A DNA stretch of 64,000 bases from Pirellulales bacterium (GTDB taxonomy: Bacteria; Planctomycetota; Planctomycetia; Pirellulales; Lacipirellulaceae). Shown piece by piece: positions 8,678-17,979 of the stretch; the stretch's first letter is position 1, and every line of letters begins with the position of its first letter. The DNA lies in the NCBI GenBank assembly GCA_022448345.1, contig JAKVCB010000005.1, positions 29,328 through 93,327 of the forward strand, written 5' to 3'. The notes below the pieces were generated by a model that saw only the letters and a list, made by a program, of their open reading frames with translations, searched no databases and was not told the origin of the DNA. The position numbers and the translations under genes are program-made.

Positions 8678-9799
8678 TTACAGCACATTTTGCAGGACAT
8701 CCAGAAATCGTTCCACATCGTCCCCCGTATTATAGCCGTGGATGGCGATCCTTAGGCGCCCTGCATGGGACATCACGTGAATCTGGTTTTCGTCTAGCGC
8801 GCGATGAATCCGCCCGGCGTCGGGATGGCGAAAGGCCACAATTCCAGCAACCGCATCAGGTTCATCGGGAGTGATTAATTCGACAGGCAATTTTTTGAGA
8901 CCATCCAGACACGCACGCACCAGGGGCCGCGCGTGCGCATCGATCGCCGGTACGCCAATCGAGTGGAGGTAGCCCAGCGCCGCATTGATGGCATAGACGG
9001 CCGGGTAGTTGGGCATGCCAACGGTAAAACTGGCGGCCCCCGGTTTGCTCACAGCCCGCTCGAACCGATCGTTTTCGAAGGCATTTTGTAGATGGAACCA
9101 TCCTCCGGCCGGTACGGTCCACTCCCGGGCACGCGGTGCCGGCACGCCTACCAATCCACCGCCATGTGTGGCAAGTATCCACTTATGGGTCGAACTGACC
9201 ACCAGATCAACGCCTGTCAGATCGAGGGGAATTCGGCCCAGAGCCTGCGTTACGTCGAGCGCCAATAAGGCATCGGAATGGTCTCGGACCGCTTCGACAA
9301 CGCTGGGTAAGGGGATTTTGTAGCCGTTGAAAAAACTCACAAGCGACACCGTGAGCAGTCGCGTTTTTGGTCCCAACAACGGGACCAGATCCTCAACCCG
9401 CAGGGCGCCTTCCCGAGATTGCCACACTTTCACCTTGGCCGGACAGGTTGGTTGTAACCAGGGAGTTGCTCCGGCGGGAAAGTCGAGATCATTGATCACG
9501 ACCTCGTCCCCTTCTCGCAATCTCATTGCCAAGGCAGCCAAGTTGTACGCTTCGGAAGAACAGGAACAAATACTGACCTCGTCAGCAGTCAAGTTGTAGG
9601 ATTTCGCGACTTGCTCCTTGGCCTGCTGCCACTGCACTTCGTGGCGCTGGCGACCGTCCATGCCGAGCAGCTTGTCTTGCGCGTATTGGGCGAGGGCGTC
9701 GGTAACTGCCCGGGGAGGAATGCCTTCGGCAGCCGTGTTGAGATACACTTTGCTGGCGAGTGAGGGGAAATCCGTATCACGTGTGGACGGCGAGAACAT
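8678..9799 (-). CDS. Class V aminotransferase / cysteine desulfurase-like PLP enzyme
   Basis: The 373-residue product is a fold-type I PLP enzyme. It shows VYLNTAAEGIPPRAV near the N-terminus, a cofactor phosphate region (CSCSSEAYNLAALAMRLREG), the PLP-ring Asp segment ALLALDVTQALGRIPLDL, and SSTHKWILATHGGG containing the expected Schiff-base Lys. The C-terminus RLRIAIHGYNTGDDVERFL is typical of the isopenicillin-N-epimerase/cysteine-desulfurase-like group. No dedicated desulfurase Cys loop can be assigned. An upstream TTG at 9832 is possible, but AAGGAAAAGG 12 bases before the ATG at 9799 favours the shorter form. The substrate is unknown. It precedes neither isc nor suf genes. Confidence 0.8.
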   Translation of the reverse strand: MFSPSTRDTDFPSLASKVYLNTAAEGIPPRAVTDALAQYAQDKLLGMDGRQRHEVQWQQAKEQVAKSYNLTADEVSICSCSSEAYNLAALAMRLREGDEVVINDLDFPAGATPWLQPTCPAKVKVWQSREGALRVEDLVPLLGPKTRLLTVSLVSFFNGYKIPLPSVVEAVRDHSDALLALDVTQALGRIPLDLTGVDLVVSSTHKWILATHGGGLVGVPAPRAREWTVPAGGWFHLQNAFENDRFERAVSKPGAASFTVGMPNYPAVYAINAALGYLHSIGVPAIDAHARPLVRACLDGLKKLPVELITPDEPDAVAGIVAFRHPDAGRIHRALDENQIHVMSHAGRLRIAIHGYNTGDDVERFLDVLQNVL

Positions 9800-10003
9800 T
9801 TTTGTGCCCTGGACCTTTTCCTTTAGAGCCAACCAAACTCACGGTCGTTCGTTCTGGTAGGAATCGCCACCGCGAACTGAAGATTCCTGGTCCACCGACA
9901 GGGGGATTGAAAGCTTTGTCTCGACTACGGTGAGGCAGGAATTTTCGGGCTTGGTTACCATCGCCGGCAACGTTGAGGACCAAAACCGCCTCATGCGCAA
10001 AGC

Positions 10004-11011
10004 TCAATCAACCTCTTTTTCGTCGATCCAGCTCATGAGTTTGCGAAGTTCGCGGCCCACCTGTTCCACGCCATGGTCATGATCGGCTTTACGCATGGCC
10101 TTGAAGTTTTCAGCACCAGCTCGGTATTCACCAAGCCATTCCTTGGCGAATTGCCCGCTTTTGATTTCGGCAAGGATCTTCTGCATCTCGGCCTTGGTTT
10201 CGTCAGTCACAATCCGGGGTCCCCGGCTATAGTCGCCAAACTCTGCAGTATTGCTGATGCTATACCGCATGTAGGAGAGACCACCCTGGTAAAACAGGTC
10301 GACAATCAGCTTCACTTCGTGCATGCACTCAAAATAAGCCATTTCAGGCTGGTAGCCGGCTTCGACGAGCGTTTCAAAACCTGCCTTGATGAGGGCACTC
10401 AGGCCGCCACAAAGGACCACTTGCTCGCCGAACAGATCGGTTTCGGTCTCTTCGGCAAAGGTGGTGTGGATAACCCCAGCCCGGCCACCACCGATGCCTT
10501 TGGCGTAAGCCAGGCCAATTTTAAACGTTTCATCACTGGCGCCTTCGTTGGTCGCGATCAGGCAAGGGACTCCTCCACCCTGCTCAAACTCGGATCGAAC
10601 CAGGTGGCCGGGACCCTTGGGCGCCACCAAAAGCAGGTCAACTCCCTCGGGGGCTTGGACTTCTCCGAAGTGGACATTGAACCCGTGGGAACACATCAGC
10701 ACATTGCCCGGCTGGAGGTTGTCGCGGATGTGTTCCCGATAAATTTCGCCTTGTACTTCATCGGGCAGCAAAATGTTGACGACGTCGCCCTGTGCGGCGG
10801 CCTCGGACGCACTTACGGGTTCGAAGCCATGGCTGACGGCCAGATCATAGTTCTTGCTTCCTGGTCGCTGGCCAACCAGAACCTTCGCGCCGCTGTCGCG
10901 CAAGTTTTGTGCGTGGGCATGTCCCTGGGACCCGTAACCGATGATCGCAACTGTTTTGTCAGAAAGTACGGAAGAGTCGGCGTCGCTGTCGTAGTAGATC
11001 TTTGCTGGCAT
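10004..11011 (-). CDS. ilvC: Ketol-acid reductoisomerase
   Basis: IlvC converts acetolactate or acetohydroxybutyrate to the dihydroxy acids of valine, leucine and isoleucine synthesis, using NADPH and Mg2+. The 335-residue class I protein has the nucleotide-binding motif [13 protein letters not shown] (26-38), [14 protein letters not shown], the metal-ligand helix [16 protein letters not shown], and the C-terminal helical domain [21 protein letters not shown]. It lies 140 bases downstream of ilvN on the same strand, so the two are probably co-transcribed. No ilvB is in the window. Confidence 0.97.
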   Translation of the reverse strand: MPAKIYYDSDADSSVLSDKTVAIIGYGSQGHAHAQNLRDSGAKVLVGQRPGSKNYDLAVSHGFEPVSASEAAAQGDVVNILLPDEVQGEIYREHIRDNLQPGNVLMCSHGFNVHFGEVQAPEGVDLLLVAPKGPGHLVRSEFEQGGGVPCLIATNEGASDETFKIGLAYAKGIGGGRAGVIHTTFAEETETDLFGEQVVLCGGLSALIKAGFETLVEAGYQPEMAYFECMHEVKLIVDLFYQGGLSYMRYSISNTAEFGDYSRGPRIVTDETKAEMQKILAEIKSGQFAKEWLGEYRAGAENFKAMRKADHDHGVEQVGRELRKLMSWIDEKEVD

Positions 11012-11151
11012 GGTAGAATCTTGTAGTTCAATAGGGGAAAGGGGTCGTAGTGAAAAGCACTAAGAAAATTGGTGATGGGAATAAGGGCAACGTGGTTGGT
11101 TTGATTCGTGGCTGCCACGAGATGGATTGCAAATCCCGTCGAGCAGGCTGT

Positions 11152-11685
11152 TTAATCGGCAGCAGCGTACTTCTTTAGTCCCGTGGAACCGGCTGGTCGG
11201 TTCACGCTGCGAACCATGGCGATTCGACCTGTTCGCACCAACTCGGTAATTCCAAACGGACGCATCAATTCAATAAAGGATTCAATCTTTCGTTCCTGTC
11301 CTGAGATTTCGATCGTGACTTCCTCTGCGGAAACATCGACAACTCGGCCACGAAACACATCGGCTAATTCGCGAACTTCACTCCGCTTTCCGGGAGGCGC
11401 TTTTACCTTGATGAGCATCAGGTCGCGTTCGACATGATCTCGAGCACTCACATCCTCAACACGAACGACAGTGACGATTTTTTCAAGTTGCTTGCGGACT
11501 TGTTCGAGCACGCTAACGTCACCAACGACGACGAAAGTCATGCGAGACAGTTCCGGTTCTTCCGTTTCACCGACGGCAAGACTATCGATGTTGTAGCCCC
11601 GCGAGGCGAGCATGCCCGCTACGTGGGCGAGAACTCCCGGTACGTTTTGGACAGTGGCTGATAAGACGTGACGCATTGGTGGCAC
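11152..11685 (-). CDS. ilvN: Acetolactate synthase regulatory (small) subunit
   Basis: This is the ACT-domain regulatory subunit that confers valine feedback on acetolactate synthase. The 177-residue product begins MPPMRHVLSATVQNVPGVLA, followed by GMLASRGYNIDSLAVGETE and, in the second half, SGQERKIESFIELMRPFGI. These are hallmarks of the long IlvN/IlvH form. The GTG at 11685 has GAGGGG six bases upstream. An ATG three codons later (11676) is the alternative. ilvC follows in the same direction. The catalytic large subunit gene is not adjacent here. Confidence 0.93.
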   Translation of the reverse strand: MPPMRHVLSATVQNVPGVLAHVAGMLASRGYNIDSLAVGETEEPELSRMTFVVVGDVSVLEQVRKQLEKIVTVVRVEDVSARDHVERDLMLIKVKAPPGKRSEVRELADVFRGRVVDVSAEEVTIEISGQERKIESFIELMRPFGITELVRTGRIAMVRSVNRPAGSTGLKKYAAAD

Positions 11686-11829
11686 CGATTCCCCTCAAAA
11701 ACCGCAAAACCCCGATCATATCTCCCCCCGAGACACCCCGCAACGGGTCGAAGTTCGGCTTTAAAAATATCCAGCCTTTTCGTTTTCGGTGAAGATTAGG
11801 GAAGAATGGCAGGTCCGTTCCACAAGTTT

Positions 11830-12056
11830 GCACCCTCGGTAAGGATTCAAGCTGTAGCGAAATGGAATGTTGGGACTGTCGTTCTTGCTTACAATCGACA
11901 GCGATTGGTCAGGCTGATAAATCGTTGGCGGTGGTTCAAGTAAGCAGAATCTTCGGCGACCTGTTCCAAATCGGGTTCTTCGCGGACCTCCAGGTACGGA
12001 TTGGCAGGTTGAATGCTGGCTCCCCGTCCTTTGGGTAACGATCGGTTTTGCTTCAA
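11830..12056 (-). pseudogene. 5' relic of a PA0069-family radical SAM gene
   Basis: Two minus-strand frames together give the N-terminus of the PA0069/Rv2578c-type radical SAM family. One frame reads LPKGRGASIQPANPYL then EPDLEQVAEDSAYL (from about 12056). After a frameshift near 11940 the other frame reads EPPPTIYQPDQSLSIVSKND then SPNIPFRYSLNPYRGC, ending at the first cluster Cys (codon 11830-11832). The expected continuation HGCIYCY is absent, and the following sequence is unrelated. So the gene is both frameshifted and missing everything beyond about 75 codons. The family's function is itself poorly defined. Confidence 0.72.
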
Positions 12057-12238
12057 GTTCCCCACAGAAGGAGAGTTTATAAAAGGTGAACAAATGTTCA
12101 ATTCCGAGGCGGATTCAATCCTGTCGCGGCCAGGTACTGAAAACTGGTTGTGTTCGATCTCACCAAATTGACCGTTGATTGAGAGACTGTTTTGCCTCTT
12201 GATTTGCACCGACGTATAATTCTCCGATCCAAGAATGC

Positions 12239-14560
12239 ATGAAAACTGCGAGGTTCACAGGCATGGAATCCGATTTGCCTACGCGACACTTGAATACCGC
12301 CGATCACAGGTTGCCATCCTTTTCGCTGGCTTTGGTAGCTTGCTTGTTATGTGCAAACGGGGTGCGGGCCGATGCCATTGAACCCAAATCGACCAACGAT
12401 TTAGTTGGCTTGGACGCGAATCGCGGGTCTGATCCTTCAGACGCGCCCGAGTCGCTATCGGAAGCCGAGCAACTGGGTCAATTAATTCGCGTACCTCTCC
12501 CGCTGACAGGCAATGCCGACTCCTACATCAAAAACGCGATTGAGCGCGCCATTGACACGTTGACAAGTTCCCCCCTGCCGGATGGTCGGCGGCCGGTCTT
12601 GTTGCTGGAGCTTTCTCCAGCGCGTCGCTCCGACGGACTGGGGATTGGCAGTGACTTCGAACGGGCTCAGTCACTGGCCCGCTATCTCTCAACCCACCGC
12701 AATTTGGCGGCAGTCAAGACGGTAGCCTACGTTCCGCGGACGATTCAGGGACACGGTGTACTGGTTGCCATGGCGTGTGAGGAAATTGTCATGCATCCCA
12801 AAGCGGAATTGGGAGCGGCGGGTGCTGACGAAGATATGCGCGGGCCACTCGAACCGGTCATCCTCAGTTTGTATCAGCAGATCGCCGCCGCTCGACGTAC
12901 CATTCCCAAAGCGATAGCCCTGGCCATGCTCGACCCCCGTCTCGAGCTTCACAAAGTCGAGACCGAAGAGGCGACTGAGTTTGTATTAGCCGACGGCGTG
13001 TCCCCGCTTGAGGAACACAAAACCGTGATTGCCGATGATATCCTGGTGCCAACCGGGGCGCTGGCTTCATTCACGGGGAGCGAAGGCCGGCAATATGGAT
13101 TCGTAAAGTACATTGTGGAAAACCGTGCCGCTTTGGCTCGCGTACTCGATCTCCCGGCGGAGGCGGTCAGAGAGGACATGTCCCTCGCCGGCGATTGGCG
13201 CCCGGTGATGATCAATATCGAGGGTCCGATCACGCCACGTTTGGTTGGCCAGGTTCAGACGTTGATCGCGATGGAAAAAGATCAGCGAGACGTCAATTGG
13301 ATAGGTTTTCGTATTGATAGCGGGGGAGGTGCGTTGGAAGACTGCCTGGAATTGGCCGATACCATCGCATCGCAGGATGCCACCGAGACCCGTACCGTAG
13401 CCTACGTACCTGTCGAAGCCAGTGGTGGGGCAGCGCTGGTTGCCTTAGCTTGCGATCAGGTGGTGGTTCAACCAGCCGCCAGTCTGGGGCGTGTGGGGGC
13501 GGATCCGATCGACCGTGAGACGCTTGACGCCGCCGAGGCTCCCATCAGGGTGCTGGCCGAAGAGACCGATCAAACCTGGTCGTTGTTAAGGGCATTCATC
13601 GATCCTCAGTTGGAAATCAACATTTACACCAACAAAAAGACAGGAGAGGCCGTTTTTTTTTCACCCCAGCAGGTCAAAGCCTTGCCCGATGCCAAGGATT
13701 GGCGAAAGGGGAATACGCTAACTCCCGCAGGAGAGCCTCTAACGCTAACGAGCCAGCGACTTCAGCAGTTAGGACTGGTGGGTCAGGTGGTAGACAACTT
13801 TGATGAATTTAAAAAACTCTATCGACTGACGGAAGATCCCCGTGTTGCCAAACCGAACTGGGCGCTGGAATTGGTTGAAGCACTTGCTTCGCCTGGCCTG
13901 GCAATCATGTTGTTGGTTGTCGGTTTCTTGGGTATTTATTTAGAATTGCATTCTCCCGGTTTTGGGATTGGAGGCTTTGTTGCGGCGGTAGCTTTCATGC
14001 TATTTTTCTGGAGCAAATTTTTGCATGGTACTGCAACCTGGCTTGAGATATTGCTTTTCACGTGCGGCCTGTTCTTTTTGTTGCTGGAATTTTTTGTGTT
14101 GCCAGGCTTAGGTATTTTCGGAATTGGAGGTGCAGTGATGGTCATATTGTCCCTGCTTCTGGCCAGTCAAACTTTTGTCCTGCCACACAGCCAGGCCGAC
14201 CTGGTTGAACTTCGTAATTCGCTGGCTGTCTTAGTTGGGGCTGGCGCAGGAATCCTGGTGCTCGTATTCACCTTGCGGTATTGGTTGCCTCGTGCGCCAA
14301 TTCTCAACAAACTATTGCTCAATCCGCCGGAGAATGAAGAACTGACAGACCTCCAAAACCGTGAAAGCGTCGCCAACTTTTCCCATCTGGTGGGACAGAA
14401 GGGAACAGCAGCAACCGATCTTCTCCCGGCTGGCAAGGCCCAAATAGGCGATCAACTAGTCGACGTAATTGCCGATGGTGACATCATGGATCGAGGCCAG
14501 GCGGTCATGGTGACAATGGCTCGCGGAAATCGGATCATGGTTCGGGCCGTTGATTCTTAG
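12239..14560 (+). CDS. Membrane-bound ClpP-class/NfeD protein, two protease-like domains
   Basis: The 773-residue product has a signal peptide (about 25-46), two ClpP/crotonase-like domains (about 115-290 and 320-520), four or five membrane helices (550-690) and a C-terminal NfeD OB-fold domain (about 710-770, ending GNRIMVRAV). Domain 2 keeps the Ser expected of the Ser/Lys dyad in VEASGGAALVALACDQVVV (S396). The matching place in domain 1 reads RTIQGHGVLVAMACEEIVM, so domain 1 looks inactive. The long NfeD form partners with flotillin-like FloA, which lies downstream here. ATG 12263 has a better Shine-Dalgarno (GAGG) and may be the true start. Confidence 0.85.
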   Translation: MKTARFTGMESDLPTRHLNTADHRLPSFSLALVACLLCANGVRADAIEPKSTNDLVGLDANRGSDPSDAPESLSEAEQLGQLIRVPLPLTGNADSYIKNAIERAIDTLTSSPLPDGRRPVLLLELSPARRSDGLGIGSDFERAQSLARYLSTHRNLAAVKTVAYVPRTIQGHGVLVAMACEEIVMHPKAELGAAGADEDMRGPLEPVILSLYQQIAAARRTIPKAIALAMLDPRLELHKVETEEATEFVLADGVSPLEEHKTVIADDILVPTGALASFTGSEGRQYGFVKYIVENRAALARVLDLPAEAVREDMSLAGDWRPVMINIEGPITPRLVGQVQTLIAMEKDQRDVNWIGFRIDSGGGALEDCLELADTIASQDATETRTVAYVPVEASGGAALVALACDQVVVQPAASLGRVGADPIDRETLDAAEAPIRVLAEETDQTWSLLRAFIDPQLEINIYTNKKTGEAVFFSPQQVKALPDAKDWRKGNTLTPAGEPLTLTSQRLQQLGLVGQVVDNFDEFKKLYRLTEDPRVAKPNWALELVEALASPGLAIMLLVVGFLGIYLELHSPGFGIGGFVAAVAFMLFFWSKFLHGTATWLEILLFTCGLFFLLLEFFVLPGLGIFGIGGAVMVILSLLLASQTFVLPHSQADLVELRNSLAVLVGAGAGILVLVFTLRYWLPRAPILNKLLLNPPENEELTDLQNRESVANFSHLVGQKGTAATDLLPAGKAQIGDQLVDVIADGDIMDRGQAVMVTMARGNRIMVRAVDS

Positions 14561-14659
14561 CGGGCATTAGCGACCAGCCTCGGTCAATGAACAGGGATTC
14601 TTCTCGTAGCTGCTACGGGTTCCCGTCTGCAGGGGTAAAGATAGCCAGATTCCGAATTT

Positions 14660-14691
14660 AGCGGGCATGGCACATTCAGCGGGCATGGCAC
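14660..14691. repeat. Short direct repeat, 14-mer twice with 18-base period
   Basis: AGCGGGCATGGCAC occurs at 14660-14673 and again at 14678-14691. A shortened copy, TTAGCGGGCATTAGCG, overlaps the stop codon of the upstream nfeD gene at about 14557-14572. All copies lie in or beside the spacer between the two NfeD genes. They could be a protein-binding array or simple slippage copies. No terminator-like hairpin accompanies them. Confidence 0.5.
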
Positions 14692-14753
14692 CAAGTCTGA
14701 AGGTACGCGTATAATGGGGTTGCAGAGACCACTATTTGCACCTTCGTACGAAT

Positions 14754-15350
14754 ATGAACGCGTTAGATCCCATCGTCTGGTCAATTTTGCTGCTGGCTGC
14801 TGGCTGCGCTTTGGTCGTTTTGGAGGTATTCTTTCCTTCAGGAGGCTTTTTGGGCGTACTTTCATGCGCGGCCTTTGTGGCCGCCATCGGCATGGCATTT
14901 TATTACCACGGTACGATGGCCGGGATGGCGCTGCTATTGTTTTCTTCGATACTTGTACCGGTGGTTTTAGCTGTAGCTATTAAGTACTGGCCGATAACAC
15001 CGATGGGAAGAGCTTTTCTGGGAGAGCCTCCCACCGAAGAGGAAGTGACACCAGAAGATCCGCGTCGCTCGCTAATCGGCCGCGTGGGAATTGCCCATTC
15101 AAAAATGCTTCCGGCCGGGGCGGTTCTTATCGAGAACCAATTGGTGGATGCCGTCAGTCAGGGGATGGCTATTGATCCCGATCAGTACGTTGTAGTGACC
15201 GAAGTGCGCGCCAACCGGGTGGTTGTCCGCCCGGCAAACGACCATGAGCGACCTGTTCATGAGGACCCTGATTCCTTGCTGTCGCGTCCAATTGAAGAAC
15301 TGGGGATTGAAGAGCTTGATATCGATGGGCTGAACAATTCCCAAACATGA
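14754..15350 (+). CDS. Short NfeD-like membrane protein
   Basis: The 198-residue product starts MNALDPIVWSILLLAAGCAL. It has two or three hydrophobic helices in the first 85 residues, a linker, and an NfeD OB-fold domain (LIGRVGIAHSKMLPAGAVLI, then NQLVDAVSQGMAID, then VRANRVVVRPAN, about 108-165). An acidic tail follows (ELGIEELDID). It lacks the ClpP-like domain, so it corresponds to the short NfeD class. It lies between the long NfeD gene and floA on the same strand. In Bacillus the equivalent trio acts in membrane-domain organisation. The ATG at 14754 has no obvious Shine-Dalgarno, and a TTG at 14736 is an alternative. Confidence 0.82.
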   Translation: MNALDPIVWSILLLAAGCALVVLEVFFPSGGFLGVLSCAAFVAAIGMAFYYHGTMAGMALLLFSSILVPVVLAVAIKYWPITPMGRAFLGEPPTEEEVTPEDPRRSLIGRVGIAHSKMLPAGAVLIENQLVDAVSQGMAIDPDQYVVVTEVRANRVVVRPANDHERPVHEDPDSLLSRPIEELGIEELDIDGLNNSQT

Positions 15351-15457
15351 CATAGCCAAAACTTGAATTGCGCGAAGATTTGAGGTACAAGAGTTAGGGT
15401 ATCTGGTATTCGCCCGAATCGTTTTCGATGAGGTTGCAGCCGCAAGGTGAAATTCCC

Positions 15458-16483
15458 ATGTTTGAGCAACACATGATCGCCATTGTTTTTGGATCACTGT
15501 TCATCATTTTTTGTTTGGTGATCCTGATTGTGTTTTCGCGATACTTCAGTTTGCTGGTTCAGTCCTGGACGACCGGGGCAGGAATCGGAATTGCTGATTT
15601 GCTTCGCATGACGTTTCGCAAAGTCAATCCGACGCTGATCACCCGAAGTAAGATCATGGCCGTTCAAGCTGGTTTGCAAACCGACGAAGGGCTCACCACC
15701 AGGGCAATCGAGGCGCACTACTTGTCTGGGGGCAATGTTCCCCTGGTCATTCGTTCAATGATTGCGGCCCGCAAGGCAAAAATCATCGCCTTGACATTCA
15801 AACAGGCAGCGGCGATTGACCTGGCCGGTCGTAATATCCTCGAGGCCGTACAAACAAGTGTTTACCCCCGCGTAATCGATTGTCCGGCAAAAGAGGGCAA
15901 GCGACCATCGCTCGACGCAGTTGCCAAAGATGGAATTCAGCTCAAAGTGAAAGCTCGCGTCACCGTGCGGGCCAATCTTGACCAGCTGATTGGCGGGGCA
16001 ACTGAAGAAACAATCATCGCTCGCGTTGGCGAGGGAATCGTCAGTGCCATTGGTTCCTCGACGACCCATGCCGATGTACTGGAGAACCCGGATCGGATTT
16101 CGAAAGCTGTTTTGGCTCGTCGGCTCGACTCGCAAACCGCCTTCGAGATTGTATCGATCGATATCGCGGACATTGACGTGGGAGACAACATTGGGGCGCG
16201 ACTGCTGGCAGATCAGGCCGAGGCGGATACACGCGTCGCACGTGCCAAAGCCGAAGGGCGGCGGGCCATGGCCGTTTCGAAAGAGCAAGAAAACATTGCC
16301 GCGATCGAAGAGAATCGCGCAAAGTTGGTGGAAGCCGAAGCCGAGGTTCCCAAGGCAATGGCCGATGCATTTCGAGCTGGCAAACTCGGCATCCTCGATT
16401 ACTACCGATTGCAGAATGTACAGGCCGATACTGAAATGCGCGGTGCAATTGCTGGCTCCAGTAATACGGCCAATACCAAGTAA
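15458..16483 (+). CDS. floA: Flotillin-like protein FloA
   Basis: FloA forms oligomers that scaffold membrane microdomains. The 341-residue product has an N-terminal membrane hairpin region ([20 protein letters not shown]) and the family-specific stretch [21 protein letters not shown] band-7-like core follows with [20 protein letters not shown], then [19 protein letters not shown] and [20 protein letters not shown]. The C-terminal Ala/Glu-rich coiled coil runs about 255-310, and [15 protein letters not shown] lies near the end. AAGGTGA nine bases before the ATG at 15458 fixes the start. The upstream in-frame start at 15428 is less likely. Its position after two nfeD genes matches the Bacillus yqeZ-floA arrangement. 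Confidence 0.95.
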   Translation: MFEQHMIAIVFGSLFIIFCLVILIVFSRYFSLLVQSWTTGAGIGIADLLRMTFRKVNPTLITRSKIMAVQAGLQTDEGLTTRAIEAHYLSGGNVPLVIRSMIAARKAKIIALTFKQAAAIDLAGRNILEAVQTSVYPRVIDCPAKEGKRPSLDAVAKDGIQLKVKARVTVRANLDQLIGGATEETIIARVGEGIVSAIGSSTTHADVLENPDRISKAVLARRLDSQTAFEIVSIDIADIDVGDNIGARLLADQAEADTRVARAKAEGRRAMAVSKEQENIAAIEENRAKLVEAEAEVPKAMADAFRAGKLGILDYYRLQNVQADTEMRGAIAGSSNTANTK

Positions 16484-16600
16484 ACCGTCGGATAAGGGTC
16501 AACGGTTTACTCCGACCCGGGTCACCGCTGGAAAACAGCAATCGAGGGTGGCAAGCAGGCATGGAAGTCACTCAAGAGAAACGTTAGCGATTACACGACG

Positions 16601-17365
16601 ATGCCCAACATTGTTTGCTTACCCCCATTGGCCGCGCTAGACAACATCCTTAGTGTGGTGGTCCCACTACTTTTTCTGGTCTTTTGGGTCTTGGGACAAA
16701 TGGGTGAGGCCAAGAAGAAGGCAGCTGCGAAGGCCGAAGCCCGCAAACGTCACCACCAACCTGTCGCGCCTGGCCAGGAGGTTCAGCTGCCGAAAAAGAC
16801 TGGGCCGGCACATGCCGATCAAGCCGATTCGCTTCGACAACAGGTCGAAGCGATGCTCCACGAGGCTAGTTTTGGTCCTGCCGAACGGCCAGGCGATTCG
16901 CCCCTTGCTCCACCGGCGGCCCCCGTTTCGGCTGGTCGCGATTCCACCATTGAAGTGCTGGTTGATGAGGATCCAGCAACGATTGCAGTGGCTCCGTTTG
17001 ATTCAGCTCGTCGAAAGGCAGATACCCGATTGTCTCGGATTGAGCCAATCGTTGATCCAGAAAATCCTGAACCGCTTGCTGAACAAGTGGCGCAATCGGT
17101 CAATACGGAACGGTTGGCCGAACAGGCTTCACGCGTGGGAGACGAGATCGTCCTCGCCGAGAATAAATTTGAATCAAGAGTTGAGGAAAAATTTGCCCAA
17201 GATTTGGGAACTTTGAAGGATACGCATCGCGAGGGTGCTTACGAGCAACGTACCTACGAGAATCTTGTAGCAGGTCGCCTGGCTTCGCTGTTGACGAGTC
17301 CGGAAGGCATTCGCGAGGCGATGATTCTGAGTGAGATTCTCAACCGGCCGGTCGACCGATGGTAA
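16601..17365 (+). CDS. Membrane-anchored protein of unknown function
   Basis: The 254-residue product has one N-terminal transmembrane helix (about 14-33, ILSVVVPLLFLVFWVLGQ), then a basic Lys/Ala/Arg stretch, a Pro-rich low-complexity middle (about 60-150) and a more ordered C-terminus ending LLTSPEGIREAMILSEILNR before PVDRW. The terminal block resembles the conserved tail of short planctomycete proteins, but I do not recognise a named family. It follows floA by 117 bases on the same strand and may belong to that unit. No clear Shine-Dalgarno sequence is present. Confidence 0.7.
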   Translation: MPNIVCLPPLAALDNILSVVVPLLFLVFWVLGQMGEAKKKAAAKAEARKRHHQPVAPGQEVQLPKKTGPAHADQADSLRQQVEAMLHEASFGPAERPGDSPLAPPAAPVSAGRDSTIEVLVDEDPATIAVAPFDSARRKADTRLSRIEPIVDPENPEPLAEQVAQSVNTERLAEQASRVGDEIVLAENKFESRVEEKFAQDLGTLKDTHREGAYEQRTYENLVAGRLASLLTSPEGIREAMILSEILNRPVDRW

Positions 17366-17469
17366 ACGGAGTGCAATGACCGTTGCGGTATCACACGTTG
17401 GGGAAACATGTCCGCAAGCTTGGCGCTGAATAGCACCAGATCACCAAGAAAATTTGGGGAAGGTCATCC

Positions 17470-17688
17470 ATGCCGTTGTACGAATACCATTGTTCAGGAT
17501 GTGATCAGACGTTGGAGTTGTTGGTGCGTACTACCGAACCCCCAAAATGTTCCAAGTGCGGCGGAGAGCAGCTGATACGACTTTTAAGCGTGGTTGCTGC
17601 GCCTACCAGAAGTTCTGCCGGCCCGTGCGAAATAGAGCCTCCCCGCGGATCGTGCGGTACGGGCTGTGGGTGCTTTCCGGACGGCTGA
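17470..17688 (+). CDS. FmdB-type zinc-ribbon protein
   Basis: The 72-residue product starts MPLYEYHCSGCDQTLELLV and has a second pair in PPKCSKCGGEQLIRLLS. Together these give the CxxC-CxxC zinc ribbon of the FmdB/putative regulatory protein family. The C-terminal tail is Cys/Gly-rich (GSCGTGCGCFPDG), as often seen in this family. GAAGGT lies upstream of the ATG at 17470. Family members are often annotated as regulators, but no direct target is known. It follows the floA-linked unknown by 104 bases. Confidence 0.87.
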   Translation: MPLYEYHCSGCDQTLELLVRTTEPPKCSKCGGEQLIRLLSVVAAPTRSSAGPCEIEPPRGSCGTGCGCFPDG

Positions 17689-17979
17689 TATTCGTCAAAA
17701 CATGGCAACTTGGTGCGATCCCTACCAACAGCCTGTTAAGACCCCTACAACTGGACTTTCTGGCTCGTGAGGAGTCGCAAAATTGACGCTTTGCGTTAGC
17801 TTTGCGTATACTAAAGAGACCCTTGTCAGGAATGTGGATTTCGTTGGTTTGATGCGTGTTTTGGATGAAGCGGCTCGCCGGCAGTCTTCGCTGTCGAAGG
17901 GATCCCAACGTGAAATCAGCGAGAGTTGTCCTGAAGCGAATTATCTTTCCGATTGTGTGTGATTATCCCCGCGTGAGCC

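Noticed and set aside
10073-11026. 317-codon open frame on the plus strand
   Set aside because: It is exactly antisense to ilvC and has no recognisable domain or ribosome site.
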